64,000 nt of DNA, taken from NCBI RefSeq assembly GCF_021155765.1, contig NC_060112.1:11408001-11472000 (forward strand), written 5' to 3'. Below are positions 1 to 12,048 of this stretch, one piece after another. The translations under genes and the position numbers were made by a program. Each line of letters starts with the position of its first letter. Position 1 is the stretch's first letter. The notes beneath the pieces are model-generated. The model was not told where the DNA came from, made no database searches, and was given only the letters and a program-made list of their open reading frames with translations. Source of the stretch: Diprion similis. Its lineage: Eukaryota; Arthropoda; Insecta; Hymenoptera; Diprionidae.

Positions 1-3000
1 ATGCTCACAAATACTGAAAATATTGCAGGATGCAGAACGGTGGGACCGGAAAAAGGCTGAAAATGTGCAACGCTCGGTTGAGATGCGTTTAAGTTAGCTA
101 AACGATTTTAATTTATTCATTTATGCATATTACGCACATGGCTATAAATAAACCGTAACGAATAGGATGCATTTTCGCTCTTCATCTCCTTCAAACTAAC
201 TATCAAATACCCCGAATCAAGCAATGCAATGAATACAGTCATTAGACTAGGTACGATAAGGGAGTTTTAATATTTTGTAACGACAATTTCGTTATTTTTC
301 GGATAAATGTATAACTGTTTAAACAGAGCTTGTTGATTTTCTCTAAAATTCTTTGACAATGAGGATAAGTTCTCTATTTCGTTTTAATTGTGCGTCTATA
401 TTTCAGAATCTCCTTTCTTTTTTCTTCGCTATGCTTGGATACTTCTCACGTATTTCCGTCTCAAAATGTTGATCTTAATAATTTTTTATTGTTAGAGTCT
501 CTTACATGACATTATTTCGGTTTTTACGCAAGTTTCTAAAATATATATAAATATCAGTATCCCATTCATTTGCATTGCATGAAAAAACTTAGAATGAAAT
601 TAAACCCAGGAATCAAAAATTGCTTTTTCTTCACTCGTATCACTGTAGTTATTCACTTTCTGTTACCTCTAAGTTTATTTCCATTGAATCGACTTGCCAC
701 GGTTGAATTTCAATAAAGTGTGCGTATATCAGAGACACTAACTGCTGCAGAAGATTGTGGAATGCATTGTTCAATGCCCGTTGACATCGACCCGTCAAAT
801 TCCAGAGGTTCACTGGGGTTATAGAAGTCCTGATATCAATGTAGCCGCGGATGGAATTTCAATACCCTTTGGCTCACTGGCACACAAACAGTGCGTCCTC
901 ATCTTTTTATCTTCGGAAAATACGCAGCTCATAAAGTTCAGGAAGGTGTGAAGGTGACGCCGCAGCTCGAAATTTTATTAGACTCGTAAAAATAAATATT
1001 ATCTTCAATAGGCCTTTAACTTTTCTTCCAACCTCGAGGTTGCCCCTTCGACCTTTCGTTCAACGCCCTTCTACCTCACTCGAATTTTGCAGAAAGAACG
1101 CTGTTCTGGTGCCCGTTGCCAAGGATCAAAGTTGATTTCGCCACTTGTGAGAAGAACTTATCTTCAAGCCTTTCGATGTGGCAAGTTTCATGCAAGTTCA
1201 AATTTTTCTCATGTCTACTTGGGTGGGCAACAAGGTGACGATGAACGCACTTTCACAAAACTTGGTCTATGTGTGATATTAAATACATTGAGCCGGTAAC
1301 CAAATTTCCTCAATTTTGGTATCAGAACCACGAAGACATAAAAGGAGTTCAAGTGATTTCAAAGGATGTTTGTGTATATTGTCATAATAATTGTCAAAGT
1401 TCTATCTAATTAGAGAATTTATGAACATTTCAAATGATTTCACATAATTCGAAGAGTTCACGACTTAATCATTCCATGGAATTTGAAAAATTGTATAAGA
1501 TTGGAAAAGGTTTCACGTGGTTATATAAGAGTTCACATGAACTCGATGACTCCATGGGATTTCGAAAGATTTCACTGACCGGTGCAAGCCATATTTAAAA
1601 ATCGGTTAACAGTCCAAAACAAACTCGACAGACGTCCAACTCTTTAAAACTCAAGAACATGGAGCGAGAGCCAACTGCACACAAGCTACTCTGGTAGTCC
1701 ACGGATTTCCATGAACGTGGGTATCCTACCTCTAAATGCAAACAAGAAGATCGGTATGCTGCACATAGGTACAACACTTTCTGGTTACTTACTTACTTTC
1801 CGCATAAAATCTATATTTGCAGAGAGGTAACCGTCCATCGCACCTCACGTAGGTCGAACAATGTGCCTGTTTATACCTGCCAGTAGTAGCAACAGCAGTA
1901 GCAGTAGCAAAATTGGACACACTCGTGGCCATAGTATCAGTTGTCCGTCGTTACACGGTGAGAAAATTCTTTTCAGTGAATCCCAAGATGAAAAATTATG
2001 GAATTCATGAACGTTATTGAATCACACTGAAACGAAGGGCCACGCATGATGTTCTCATTTTCTTTCACTTTTGTTTCTTTAATATTATTACTGTGGTTGG
2101 TTATTTGGTCAGGAATAAATTATCGCGCACTTGGCTCTCGACTCCATTCACCAATGCCTCGACGTACACTGTAACGCGTGAAAGACACGAGCCGGTATAC
2201 CCACGTATTTAATTATCATTTTAAAATATGATATACGCAGGACTCTGTACAAAAGGATACATCGAGACTGGTTTGAGTAATTTATGCAATCCTGAAGAGT
2301 GCCGAAGACCTTAAGTCCGGGAGATCCGAGGTGTTCGACTTACGGAATCCAACGCCTTCCAAGCTCCGTTCTTCTTTCCTTGACTCGAAATCCTCTAACC
2401 GCTTTCTACACCAGGTTAAAGCATTCCCGCATTTTACATACGACAACGATTAAAAACCATCCATGTAATTATTTTGGAAGCCGTATATCGTCCAATTTCT
2501 CGACACTTCCTACGCTTATTCTGGTTACCAAAAATCGTATACGTACACAATGGCAAATTATGACGTAAACACGAGTGTTCGTTATCGTTATCGTCGACTC
2601 CATAACAATTAGCCACAGAATAAGATTAAATTGTTTTGAGAAGCGTTGCACTTCTTATCAGCTTTTTAACGCCACCACATCCGAGTTTTGTCGGAACTGG
2701 TTTGTTTGTACTTTATCTGCACTTTAATAACTCCGCAATAAGTCTTTGCCACTTATCGTACGTGAATTTTAACGCGAATAAACGGAACGGTGTTATTATG
2801 GTAATAACTCAACGCGGATTCGTTCTGGCTCCCATTAAACATCGCACTTCCGTATTATACGACACAAATGGAGTTTGTCGTCATAGACGATCAGGTAATA
2901 TGGTAAACTCCATTTAAATAGGTTCGTCAATTTTCGAGTTGCAACTGGAAAAACGAAAAATTGATCAGACACACACAGAAATTTGACTGAAAATGGTCAG

Positions 3001-4389
3001 AGACGATTATCCAGAGCTCAAAACTCGATGTTGAAGTAAGACTTTTTATTTCCAAGACAGTTCAAAAAAAATCCTCTCCTCATTTTTGTATATTTTTATA
3101 GAAAAGCAGGAAATTAAAGAATGAAAAAAAAATGAAAGGAATAAAAGCGCTCTGAATACGATCACCGAAGAAGTGTGTCAAGCGGAGACCGCCTCAAGTC
3201 TCTTCTGGGTTGCGGCATCTCGTCCATCCGCAAGAGGCAGGCTTCGCCATGCATAATGTAGACGGAAAATACGGTGGACCACTCGTGCGGGTAAATAAAT
3301 GTATGCATGTAAAGCAGTTTGTGCAGAAACACAGATACACGGGGGTTTCAGAGAGGCGTTTGAAATGCGCGTGTGCTCATCGTCCAGACACACATGTAAC
3401 GCTACTCGTTTCCGGCGAGTGTATATTATGTACAGGTACACATAGGTATAAGAGATGCAACGCAAGTGTCTTATGGTCCCGAAGGGGCGATTTGGCGAAC
3501 CGATTTACTCCATCTTTCTGAAACGCCGGAAGTGTACGCCGGGCTTTTCTGTCTTAACGTCATTTCAGCCCGGAACCTCATTCCAGACTGGGACGCCACT
3601 TGGGAGTTGAAAGCAACCGGTACACAGCTTGCGGTTAGGTTATTACGAAAAGGTAGCAGGATGAACGTAGATACAGACTTCGTTACGGCTGGCTGAATTC
3701 TTCACGAATGTTACAGATCGTGTTAATTCTGCTCTGCAGATAATTCCAAGGTTTCTCTTCGCAATCGGTGGGAGTTTGGGTTAATCTCAAAATCGCCATC
3801 CACAACTTTACTGTGAATGAACTCTGCTATGTTACTGACCATGAACTTTCGATCTTCTGGTTCTTTTCATCCTTATTAAACGTCTACTGTTTCGAAGGCT
3901 TCAACCATTCACTTTCAATTTTCAACGATCGAATTCACCATCAGTATTTCAGTGTGGTTCACGGATGAACTGAAATCGTTGGAGAAATTTTACGCTTTGT
4001 TCCTGCGATGAGTCTTTTCTTCCTTGTCTTGTCCAATTAGTGTAACTTTAATTCTGATACCCACACTGTGAAAAATGTTGGTGTTATTATTCACCAGAAT
4101 TGGCAGGAGCGGATTGTCATAGAACATTTTCTGAGGACGGTTTCGAAATTTGAAATTAAATGGTGTTAGATGGACACCGAATATGGTGTTCGATCGTCAC
4201 CGAAATATAGTCTACGGAAGTCCAATCGCATTTTTTTTATACCGCATTGTGTGCCACGCCATATCATCACCAGCTACTGCACGTAGTCTGCTTTTATTAG
4301 AATTCCACTATGATAATCACTGTGTAATTAATGCACTTCATACTAGTCCTCGGGGTTCCTTTTTAGGGACATAATGGAAACTCTATTCC

Positions 4390-4407
4390 ATTCTATTCTA
4401 TTCTATT
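4390..4407. repeat. (ATTCT)n short tandem repeat
   Basis: Pentanucleotide repeat of about 3.5 copies, lying between open frames in unannotated DNA. No function is implied. Confidence 0.8.
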
Positions 4408-7400
4408 GTTTCTCTTTGCTTCTGCATCATGCTTAATTAGGTACCTGTCCGACTCGTTGTCCCTGCCAAGAGACTGGATCTAAAACTTTATTTTTCTCCC
4501 TGACCGTACTTCAGCATAAGACTTGAAAATTGGCTAATTTGAGATGTGCAAAAAGACATGGTCATTGGAAATTGGAACTTCATCAACGCCTTTTTATCTC
4601 CGGAGATATTGTTACAGCCAGAGGTTGTTTTCCTCAGGTTTGAAGTTGTGTGTATTCGTGGGCATTGTGTGAGTACATTAATATTGAGAGGCCACCTAGA
4701 ACGTGACGAACGGGTCGAAAGATCCTTCCAGCTCTGGCAACTCACCGCAAAGATATCCAAAGCACGTACACTCGTTTTATACGGAATAGGGGAGTCCTCT
4801 ATTAGTTTCTTAAGTATATTAAGACTGACGAGGGTATAATAAAACTGTGACGAATCATCTCCTCGCCGATGCAATTTGAGCGGTAATTAGCTGATCAGTT
4901 TTCATCACGAAGTCTCGATTCCAGATATTTTTTAAAAATATGCACCAGTACCACCTTCTATTGACTTTTGGAATTCTATGGATTAGCGGGAGGACCTTCA
5001 ATCTCGTTGTACGGTTAAATTGGTCCTTCTATGTTATTTACCTTGAAAATTGAAGAGTGATATCAAAAGAGGGAAGGGAAAAATCAGCTCATTGAAATGC
5101 CTGCAGAGTCTGAATTCTTGTCGTTAGAGATGCGTTTGGGTATTGAAAGGCATGCATGCATGGTTACATCTGGACACTATGAGGCAACCAACTGCACGTA
5201 TAACCCAACGCCGCCTAAAGAGACCATTAAATGCTAATGTGGTCACGATTTGAACAGGCAATTAGGAGGACGAGTATGAACACTTTTTAGAGTAGGTTTA
5301 TCCCATGTGTTGACTTCGATAGACGTTGAGAAAAAGCTCGGGTGAATGACACAAGAACTGCAGCTCGTACTCTACATGAACTCCGTCTTATACCGTTTAA
5401 AGGAATGCGTCAATCGAATCGAATTCCGTGAACACTTTGACGGTACGTCATGTATAATATTTATGTGACGGTAATCGAGGTGGCCAAGGATTGATTAAGA
5501 GGCCAATCGTGTCGCATCGTGGAATATATTCGCAATGAGGATCTTGATGCCTACGTGCGGTTTTTCACGACGTTCCTCCTTAGCTTCACCCATTGCGAAA
5601 TATTCAAGTGACACAAGATTATGCGTAGATAGAGACTTGAGCAGAGATATGAAAACTAGAATGATTCTTATTCTTTGGCACATACATAAAGATCACATGA
5701 GTGTAAAATATTCGCAATATTTTCAAGCACCGAGAAAAAAGTGAACAAAGAGTCTTTTCAGTATTATGTTGAATGGACTTTACGGCCGAGAATTGATTAA
5801 ACTCTTTAATTAGAATTGATTTTTGTTGGTAATTTGTAAATGTATCAATTAGTTTTCGGTAATAAACTTTGTTTTTTATTGATCTGAAATATGGATTTTT
5901 AGAGATCTTAAAACTTTATACACAGGTGGAAAAATTTCTTGCACTTCATATCTCGATCCTAGTAATCACTTAATTAAGATACAATGGAAGCAATACTAGT
6001 ATTATTTAGAGCTCTTGACCTAGAATCAATAACAATTCATACCGAAATAGAGCAAGTGAATTCTTTTCGATTGGAATTTCTTTTCTTTAATGTTTTCTAA
6101 TAAAGATCACGGTTGCCAAAATTCATAGAAAATCGGTTTTCATCAGTTAGGCACAATTGCAATCACTCCTGATAGTAATATTCCAACATTAGAAGTCAAA
6201 GCAAGGTAACCAACAATTGCAGGGTAGTGACATTGAACTTGGGAAGAAGGAATCTTTATCGAAATTCAGTGGACAAGGAATTCCCTTCGTCGAAAATTGA
6301 GCACTCGCTGATCATCCACCGCAATATTGCCACGTCCAAGTCTCGTTTTACCTGCAGGACTATTGAGTTACGAGGGGACCCGTCGATGCGTTGACCGTGC
6401 GATAAAGGTTATCATGGGACGTGTGTCACATGGCTGGAGCTGTATTTTTTCTCCTTATTTCATGGAAAGGAAGGTCAACCGCAGCATTTTTTCACCCACC
6501 TCAGAGCCAAGGAAGCTGTGAAGCAGTTTCAAAGTAATCTTGTAGGCTGACCGTACGACGTTCGTTTTCTTTTCTTTTTCTTCTCTCGTCCCGAATCGTT
6601 AAAGGGATAATCTATACACAGTATGAAACGGGTGAATAGTTCTCGTTTGAGAAGCTTTAGGACATTGCATTCACCGACAAACCTGCAGTAACATCATATT
6701 CCACGCAGATGTACAGAGAGAAAGGGACACGCTCGACTTTTATGCTGCCTCGTAAAATTTATAACTTTGTTCCTCCGCATTCCGTTAGATAGAAATATTT
6801 TTCTCTTTAGATAAGTATCACCGTGAGTAACTGAAGAATCGATTAAATTGCGATATTTCATATCGTGAGTACCTATAACCTTTGATCTCGCTGTAAGTAC
6901 TCTGTGAAATTGGAATAGTATACTCTTGCACCGTAAAGAGTATAAGAACTTTCAACGATGTCTTTGTAAATTCAATATTGTATGTAAAAGATGGATTCTA
7001 AGCATAAAATTCCTCAAGGTACAGGGTTGGGTTAATTAAACATTGTTTCCATTCCAAATATATTCTGTAACATCGGCTTTGCAGTGTTTGTCATTAACGT
7101 CACGCTAATTCAAATTTTGCCGCTACACTTGCAACTTTTTTTCAAATTTCCAGCACAATGGGTGTGAAATATGTAAGTATATAGAATCACAAACCTTGAA
7201 CATGTGACTAATTCTATATTCTGCATATATGCAATCACTTTATCACGATTCCCACGGCCATCCTCATCACCAAAATCAATATAATGGTTCTATTCCACCA
7301 TTTGACTATTCTTACAATTCTCTTTTAGCTACTTTTCGATCCTCACCCAAAACTGCTTTCCTTCTCGCGTGCAGATGAAAGATGTTGAAAATTTTAGGTC

Positions 7401-7554
7401 CAAACAAAAGGAGTAACACAATGGAGGTAGAATAATGTGCGAAAGCGGTGACTGTTCAAGGGATGAGAAGAAGAGTTGATCCCATGAGCCCTTCGCCTCC
7501 GAGGCAGGCACAGCATCCGATGCCCTTTGCTCGAAAGTTTTGCTGTTTCTTGGT

Positions 7555-7577
7555 ACTCGGGAGTTTGAGACCCGAGT
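7555..7577. repeat. Inverted repeat, 7-bp GC-rich stem
   Basis: ACTCGGG (7555-7561) and CCCGAGT (7571-7577) are perfect reverse complements separated by 9 nt. It could form a small hairpin in RNA or a dyad binding site in DNA. It sits inside the GC-rich block. Confidence 0.7.
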
Positions 7578-7704
7578 CGGTTGGGTGGCCGAACTCAGGA
7601 TCGTACCTACGCCTGTTCGTTTGCTCACAATCAGTCTGGCATTCCTCTTTTTTCTGGCTGCAGCTCGGCCGCCAGTCTGCCTGCCAGCTCGCCCCGCCGT
7701 TTGA

Positions 7705-7716
7705 TGCTGAATCAGC
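7705..7716. promoter_or_regulatory. Maf/CncC (antioxidant-response) type site
   Basis: TGCTGAATCAGC is an almost symmetric sequence close to the Maf recognition element (TGCTGA-x-TCAGCA), which in insects is bound by CncC-Maf. It is a sequence match only. Its position in a promoter-like GC-rich block makes it slightly more credible than a chance hit. Confidence 0.3.
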
Positions 7717-10700
7717 TGACAAGCGATCGTTCCTGGACCACCTAGAGTCTCAGTCTCGGAGGTCCAGGTTGCCAGACGGGGCACAAAGCGAAAACCGGTG
7801 CGAGTTGAAACTCCAGAATAATTAGCGAAATGCTGTCTACATGCAAATACGCGAATCTCGTTTCAATTTTCGCTGTAAATTGGTCAATAGTTTAACCACT
7901 ACAAACGTTTAAAATCGACGATCGCCACGGACGTTCATTTCTTGGGAAATCAAAATTGACATAGAAACGGGGATTTTTACTGTAGGGAAGTTAACGGAAT
8001 TATGAAATTTCCAGTTGATATTTGGTTAAATTTGAACCCAAAGTTTGAGCGAATGTAGGTTTTCAAACACTAAGATATTTTTGAATCTATATAAGAATGT
8101 AAGTGTATGTTCTGAACACGTCGAGCTATTCAAGTTTTGTATAAATCAGAACAAAGTATTCAGCCAAATTCCAAGAAGAGATTTCACGCTGAATTTATCA
8201 AGTTTCTCAGAGTAAAAATCATACTGTTTATAGGTCAATTTCAACCATCCAAGAACGAACGTTCGTCGAAGCCATCGATGTTTAGCTCTTTTACAAGTCT
8301 AATTCCCTCGCAAGGTTGAATACGTTCCAATACGAGGAAATCGCGGTCAATGTTTAAACATGTCTTCGAGATGAAAATCTTCTAAAGTTATAGATCAAGA
8401 GAGTTCTCGAAGTTTTATTGAAAATCTGATGAAATGTGACATCGTCTCTTATGTAGAATTCGACAGGGATCTTAAGTTCCAGTGGAATGATTGAAACGCC
8501 GGGCATCTTGTACTTGATACTGATATCTCATAATAATTTCCACGTTTACCATTCCCAATACCCTTCAGGATAACGCATTGGCAGTTATTCATACTTACCA
8601 TATTCCATATAAAATGTGGTAGTAATCATTAACCGCGAGTCAGTCTCTGCTTCTCGCCGCATTATGCACAGCGAAGAAATCTTTGAAGTCTGCAGAGTTG
8701 CCATTCCTGCAGGATTATATTCACAGGTAGATGAAAGCTGCTGGCTCTTTGAGCCAAAAGTAAAATAGACTCAACGTACATTACACGTTATTATACCTAC
8801 ACAAGTATGTATGTATGTATTCCTTCCAAGTCGGGATTATGAAACGAGCTGGCGTTTCCCGCACAGAGAAAACTGCACTCCCTCTTCACGAGCCGGAATT
8901 TTCACTCGTATGCTCAAAACATTCATTTGCTGGTTTATCCCTCACGCTAGTCAGTGGACAACTCTCGGTGATATTAGAATTACAGCCTCCTTCGGTGTGA
9001 GAAAGGGTCAACAGCGCCTTTAAAAACCGTATTGCAATAATTTACTCTGTGAGGAAATTTTTACTCCAAAATTGATGGGCCCCACATTCTGAATTAAAGA
9101 TTAGGAAACGAGAAAAACAAAACGTTCATGAAATCTGCGGCAATGTTATTTGCGCTAATGATATCATTCCAATGATCTCAGCAAATTTAAAAAATATAAG
9201 CTGAGATATCAACCGTATGAGAAAAGGTTTTACAATTAGACTGTTTCTTAAACTCTGGTGTGTTTTATCTGATTTCGATGTTTTAAGCTTTTTTTCTCGG
9301 TCATCAGATTCTCACAAATCGTCTGAATACTATTCATGAAAACCTGCTGCAGTGTCTGCAGTTATAAAGCACAAATTTAATTCTAGACGAACTGTGGCAT
9401 CGTAGTTACAAATATCTATTTTGATCAACTCTGGATACAACCATTTGGGAATTTTTTTCAGGTCATCTCTGTGTATATCTGTGGTGAACAAACTGAGTCC
9501 AAAATATGAAAATCGAATCAAAGACACCGGAGCTCGATTAGTTCAATAATTTTGAACGTTGTAATTATAAAAACTTTGGTCAGATTATATTTTTTCTTCT
9601 AATTTTTGAATTCAATTTTTAACAGAGGTCCACCCCCTGGAAAAAAGTGTAATTTAAAACATGTATTAAATTTATTAATTTTTTTCTGACAAAATTCCGA
9701 GTGTAACAAATAAACTTTGCCAATTTAAAAAAAATTTCCCCACAACTTTCTTTAGAATGAAAGCAACCAAAAATGACCAATTTTTCATCAGATTAGCAAG
9801 ACTGCCAATGAAATCGGTCACGTCACCCTGTGCTGAAAACACCATAATAATAGCAATAAAAAAGTCAGTATCTTGACTCATTCACCTTGATTCTGCTCTC
9901 TTTACACTCTGATTGCAAAACTTTGTCAAAAAACAGTGACAAGTCATAGTGGCACCATTAAATACCCCAATGGGAAAAGGAAGCGAAGTGCAGATTGCAA
10001 TCTCGCCAAGGCGATTACTTTTCATGCCTCTTAAGCAGAGGGATAGCGAAGGCGGTTAGATCATCTCCGGCGACGCCTTAGTGTCTTCATCGTGTTAATG
10101 GTGAAGGCGCAGTATCCCGGATGGAGTGATTACAACCAGGAACGTTAGTAGAGGGTCTCGTTCACCGGGCGACGACCACGCGCGCCCTGTCAAGGCCCAC
10201 GCGTCACCCATTACACTCAATATCCCCCTTTAAATAAGTTGGTGTCTCTCCTCGCCACCGACACCAATTGCTCGTAAGCTCAATTCTCTAATTTGTATCT
10301 ATCCGCGCAAGAATGCAGGATGCACATTGTTCGCCGAGAGCTACACGGCTCTACATCTACAAAAGTACCTTTCAGACTTGTTTTGAAACCATTCATGATA
10401 GAGGGGTCATTTTACAAAGCTCGTTACGTTTCTTGTTCTGATCTTTGGGGCTGCCGCACTGCATGCTTTCCAAATTATTATCAAGTGTTTTATTTTTTCT
10501 TATGGGACACAAACTGCATTCGTAATTGATACTACCCAGTCATCGGGTATTGCACAAGTCCCCCCCAGTCACCGAGTAATCCAAGGGTTCGACATGTATT
10601 GATCTGGTAACTGGACTAAGGATGGACATGCATAATTTTAAACGTAACAGATGTTTATTGATGTTGTAGAAGTATTCATTTGAAGCTTTCCCCAATAATG

Positions 10701-11435
10701 AACCCCCAGAATATTTCTGACTTTTAATGTGGTCCAGTGACGTCCTCTCTGGATTTATTATTGCGACCGAATTAGTGACTTTTAGTACTCCCATAAAACC
10801 ACGACAGAAATTCCCATCTTCGTTGCGTCGTTGGAGATTTGTAATATATTTGTATGCTGGCAACTTTTACTAGCGAGAACGATGTGACATCTGGCGTTTC
10901 TTGCTAAAACTACGATGCAATTGTTGGTAAGACAGTGGTCTCTTTCATCACATGAAAAGTTTAACGATTAAGGATTATCAGCTTTTTATTACGAAATTTG
11001 AAATAAAACAATTTCTTGGAAAAGATCACTGAGCGTTAGCTTCTCAATCCAGCGTATATTGAATTGAAACATTTCGCACGAAATTTTGAAGTAAAAATTT
11101 GTCACACAAGAATTGACCCTGAATAACACACTCTGTCCACTTTTTTGCGGTACGTTTATTCAATCAATTATCTTGAAATATCATTCCCGCAGACCCACAA
11201 TTCTAACTTGAATTGAATTACCCAATTTAATACGTTTAAGCCAACAATGTGTAAACACTTCTTATTAAGTTTACTCAATTACACTTTTCACGAAATAGTC
11301 GAAGCAATGACTTTTATAAAACTTAGTTTCCGTTAATCACGGGTGGTTACTAACATTTACTGACAGTAGTAACAGTACTTATGAGTTTCTCTTGCTGTAC
11401 CGAATTTTACATGCGATCAGTTTAAATATACGCTA

Positions 11436-11441
11436 TTTATT
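11436..11441 (-). terminator. Candidate poly(A) signal of UXS1
   Basis: On the minus strand this reads AATAAA, about 610 nt after the UXS1 stop codon, a plausible 3'UTR length. A second AATAAA at 12030-12035 lies only 14 nt after the stop and seems too close to be the main signal. Another is at 11155-11160. Which one is used cannot be told from sequence. Confidence 0.3.
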
Positions 11442-12048
11442 ATACGACGTACAATATACAATATATTACAAGTCTTGATTCATTTGTTTTCAATTTAACC
11501 ACAAATTCACCTACTTTACACGTTATATTTATGCAAAATTAAGTTGAAAGTACGTAACAGATTTAAAAGCAGGACGCTCGAATTCTCAATAGTAAATAAA
11601 AACTCTGGTTTTGTGACTTTAATAATTCAGTTGCCATTTTAATCACTTAAGTTTCAAGTTCAAAAATGTATTTTTAATATGACGTCACTTTCGATGACGT
11701 GCCGTACACTCAAGCTGAATAAACGTACTGAATATCCCCTTTACGGAAAAAAATCATTCTCCACATCTGCTACATTGTCCATGTCGCTCGAAATACATGA
11801 AGATATTGTTAAAAACAAGCGACTACGACTAAAATTACTAGCATAGCGGAGTAGGGTCAAATCCTCGGTGGGTTTTGATGGAATTTAATGTATATTTTTT
11901 CAATCGATTTTACTGTCGTTGGACGGCGCGTTATTTGGCACATAATGGTTTGCCCATCTACAGTGAAGATGGCATATTATCCTCACGCTTACAGTTAGCT
12001 GCTCATTCATGAATTTTGTGTCGTCCTACTTTATTCATTCAAAGATTT

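Larger units (their letters stand above)
7480..7810. promoter_or_regulatory. GC-rich, CpG-containing block, candidate promoter
   Basis: A block of about 330 bp is clearly richer in G+C and CpG than the AT-rich DNA around it. Frames stay open on both strands, as expected of CpG-rich non-coding DNA. It contains an arthropod-like initiator (ATCAGTC, about 7630), a perfect GC hairpin (7555-7577) and a Maf-type half-palindrome (7705-7716). I infer a promoter or distal regulatory element. No splice donor or protein was convincingly tied to it, so the gene it would serve is unknown. Confidence 0.3.
1..11435. other. Gene-free stretch, no coding sequence recognised
   Basis: I recognise no gene here. 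The open frames are short, mostly lack ATG, and overlap one another on both strands. GC-richer blocks stand out near 3.18-3.70 kb, 7.48-7.81 kb and 9.97-10.25 kb; the second has promoter-like features listed separately. Small simple repeats occur at 1886-1912 (GTAGCA-like), 4390-4407 (ATTCT) and 8804-8821 (GTAT). Long introns or regulatory DNA of neighbouring genes remain possible. Confidence 0.5.

Noticed and set aside
7329..7825. Long overlapping frames on both strands (151 and 125 codons)
   Set aside because: They overlap in the GC-rich block, so at most one could be real. Neither resembles a known protein; composition explains them.
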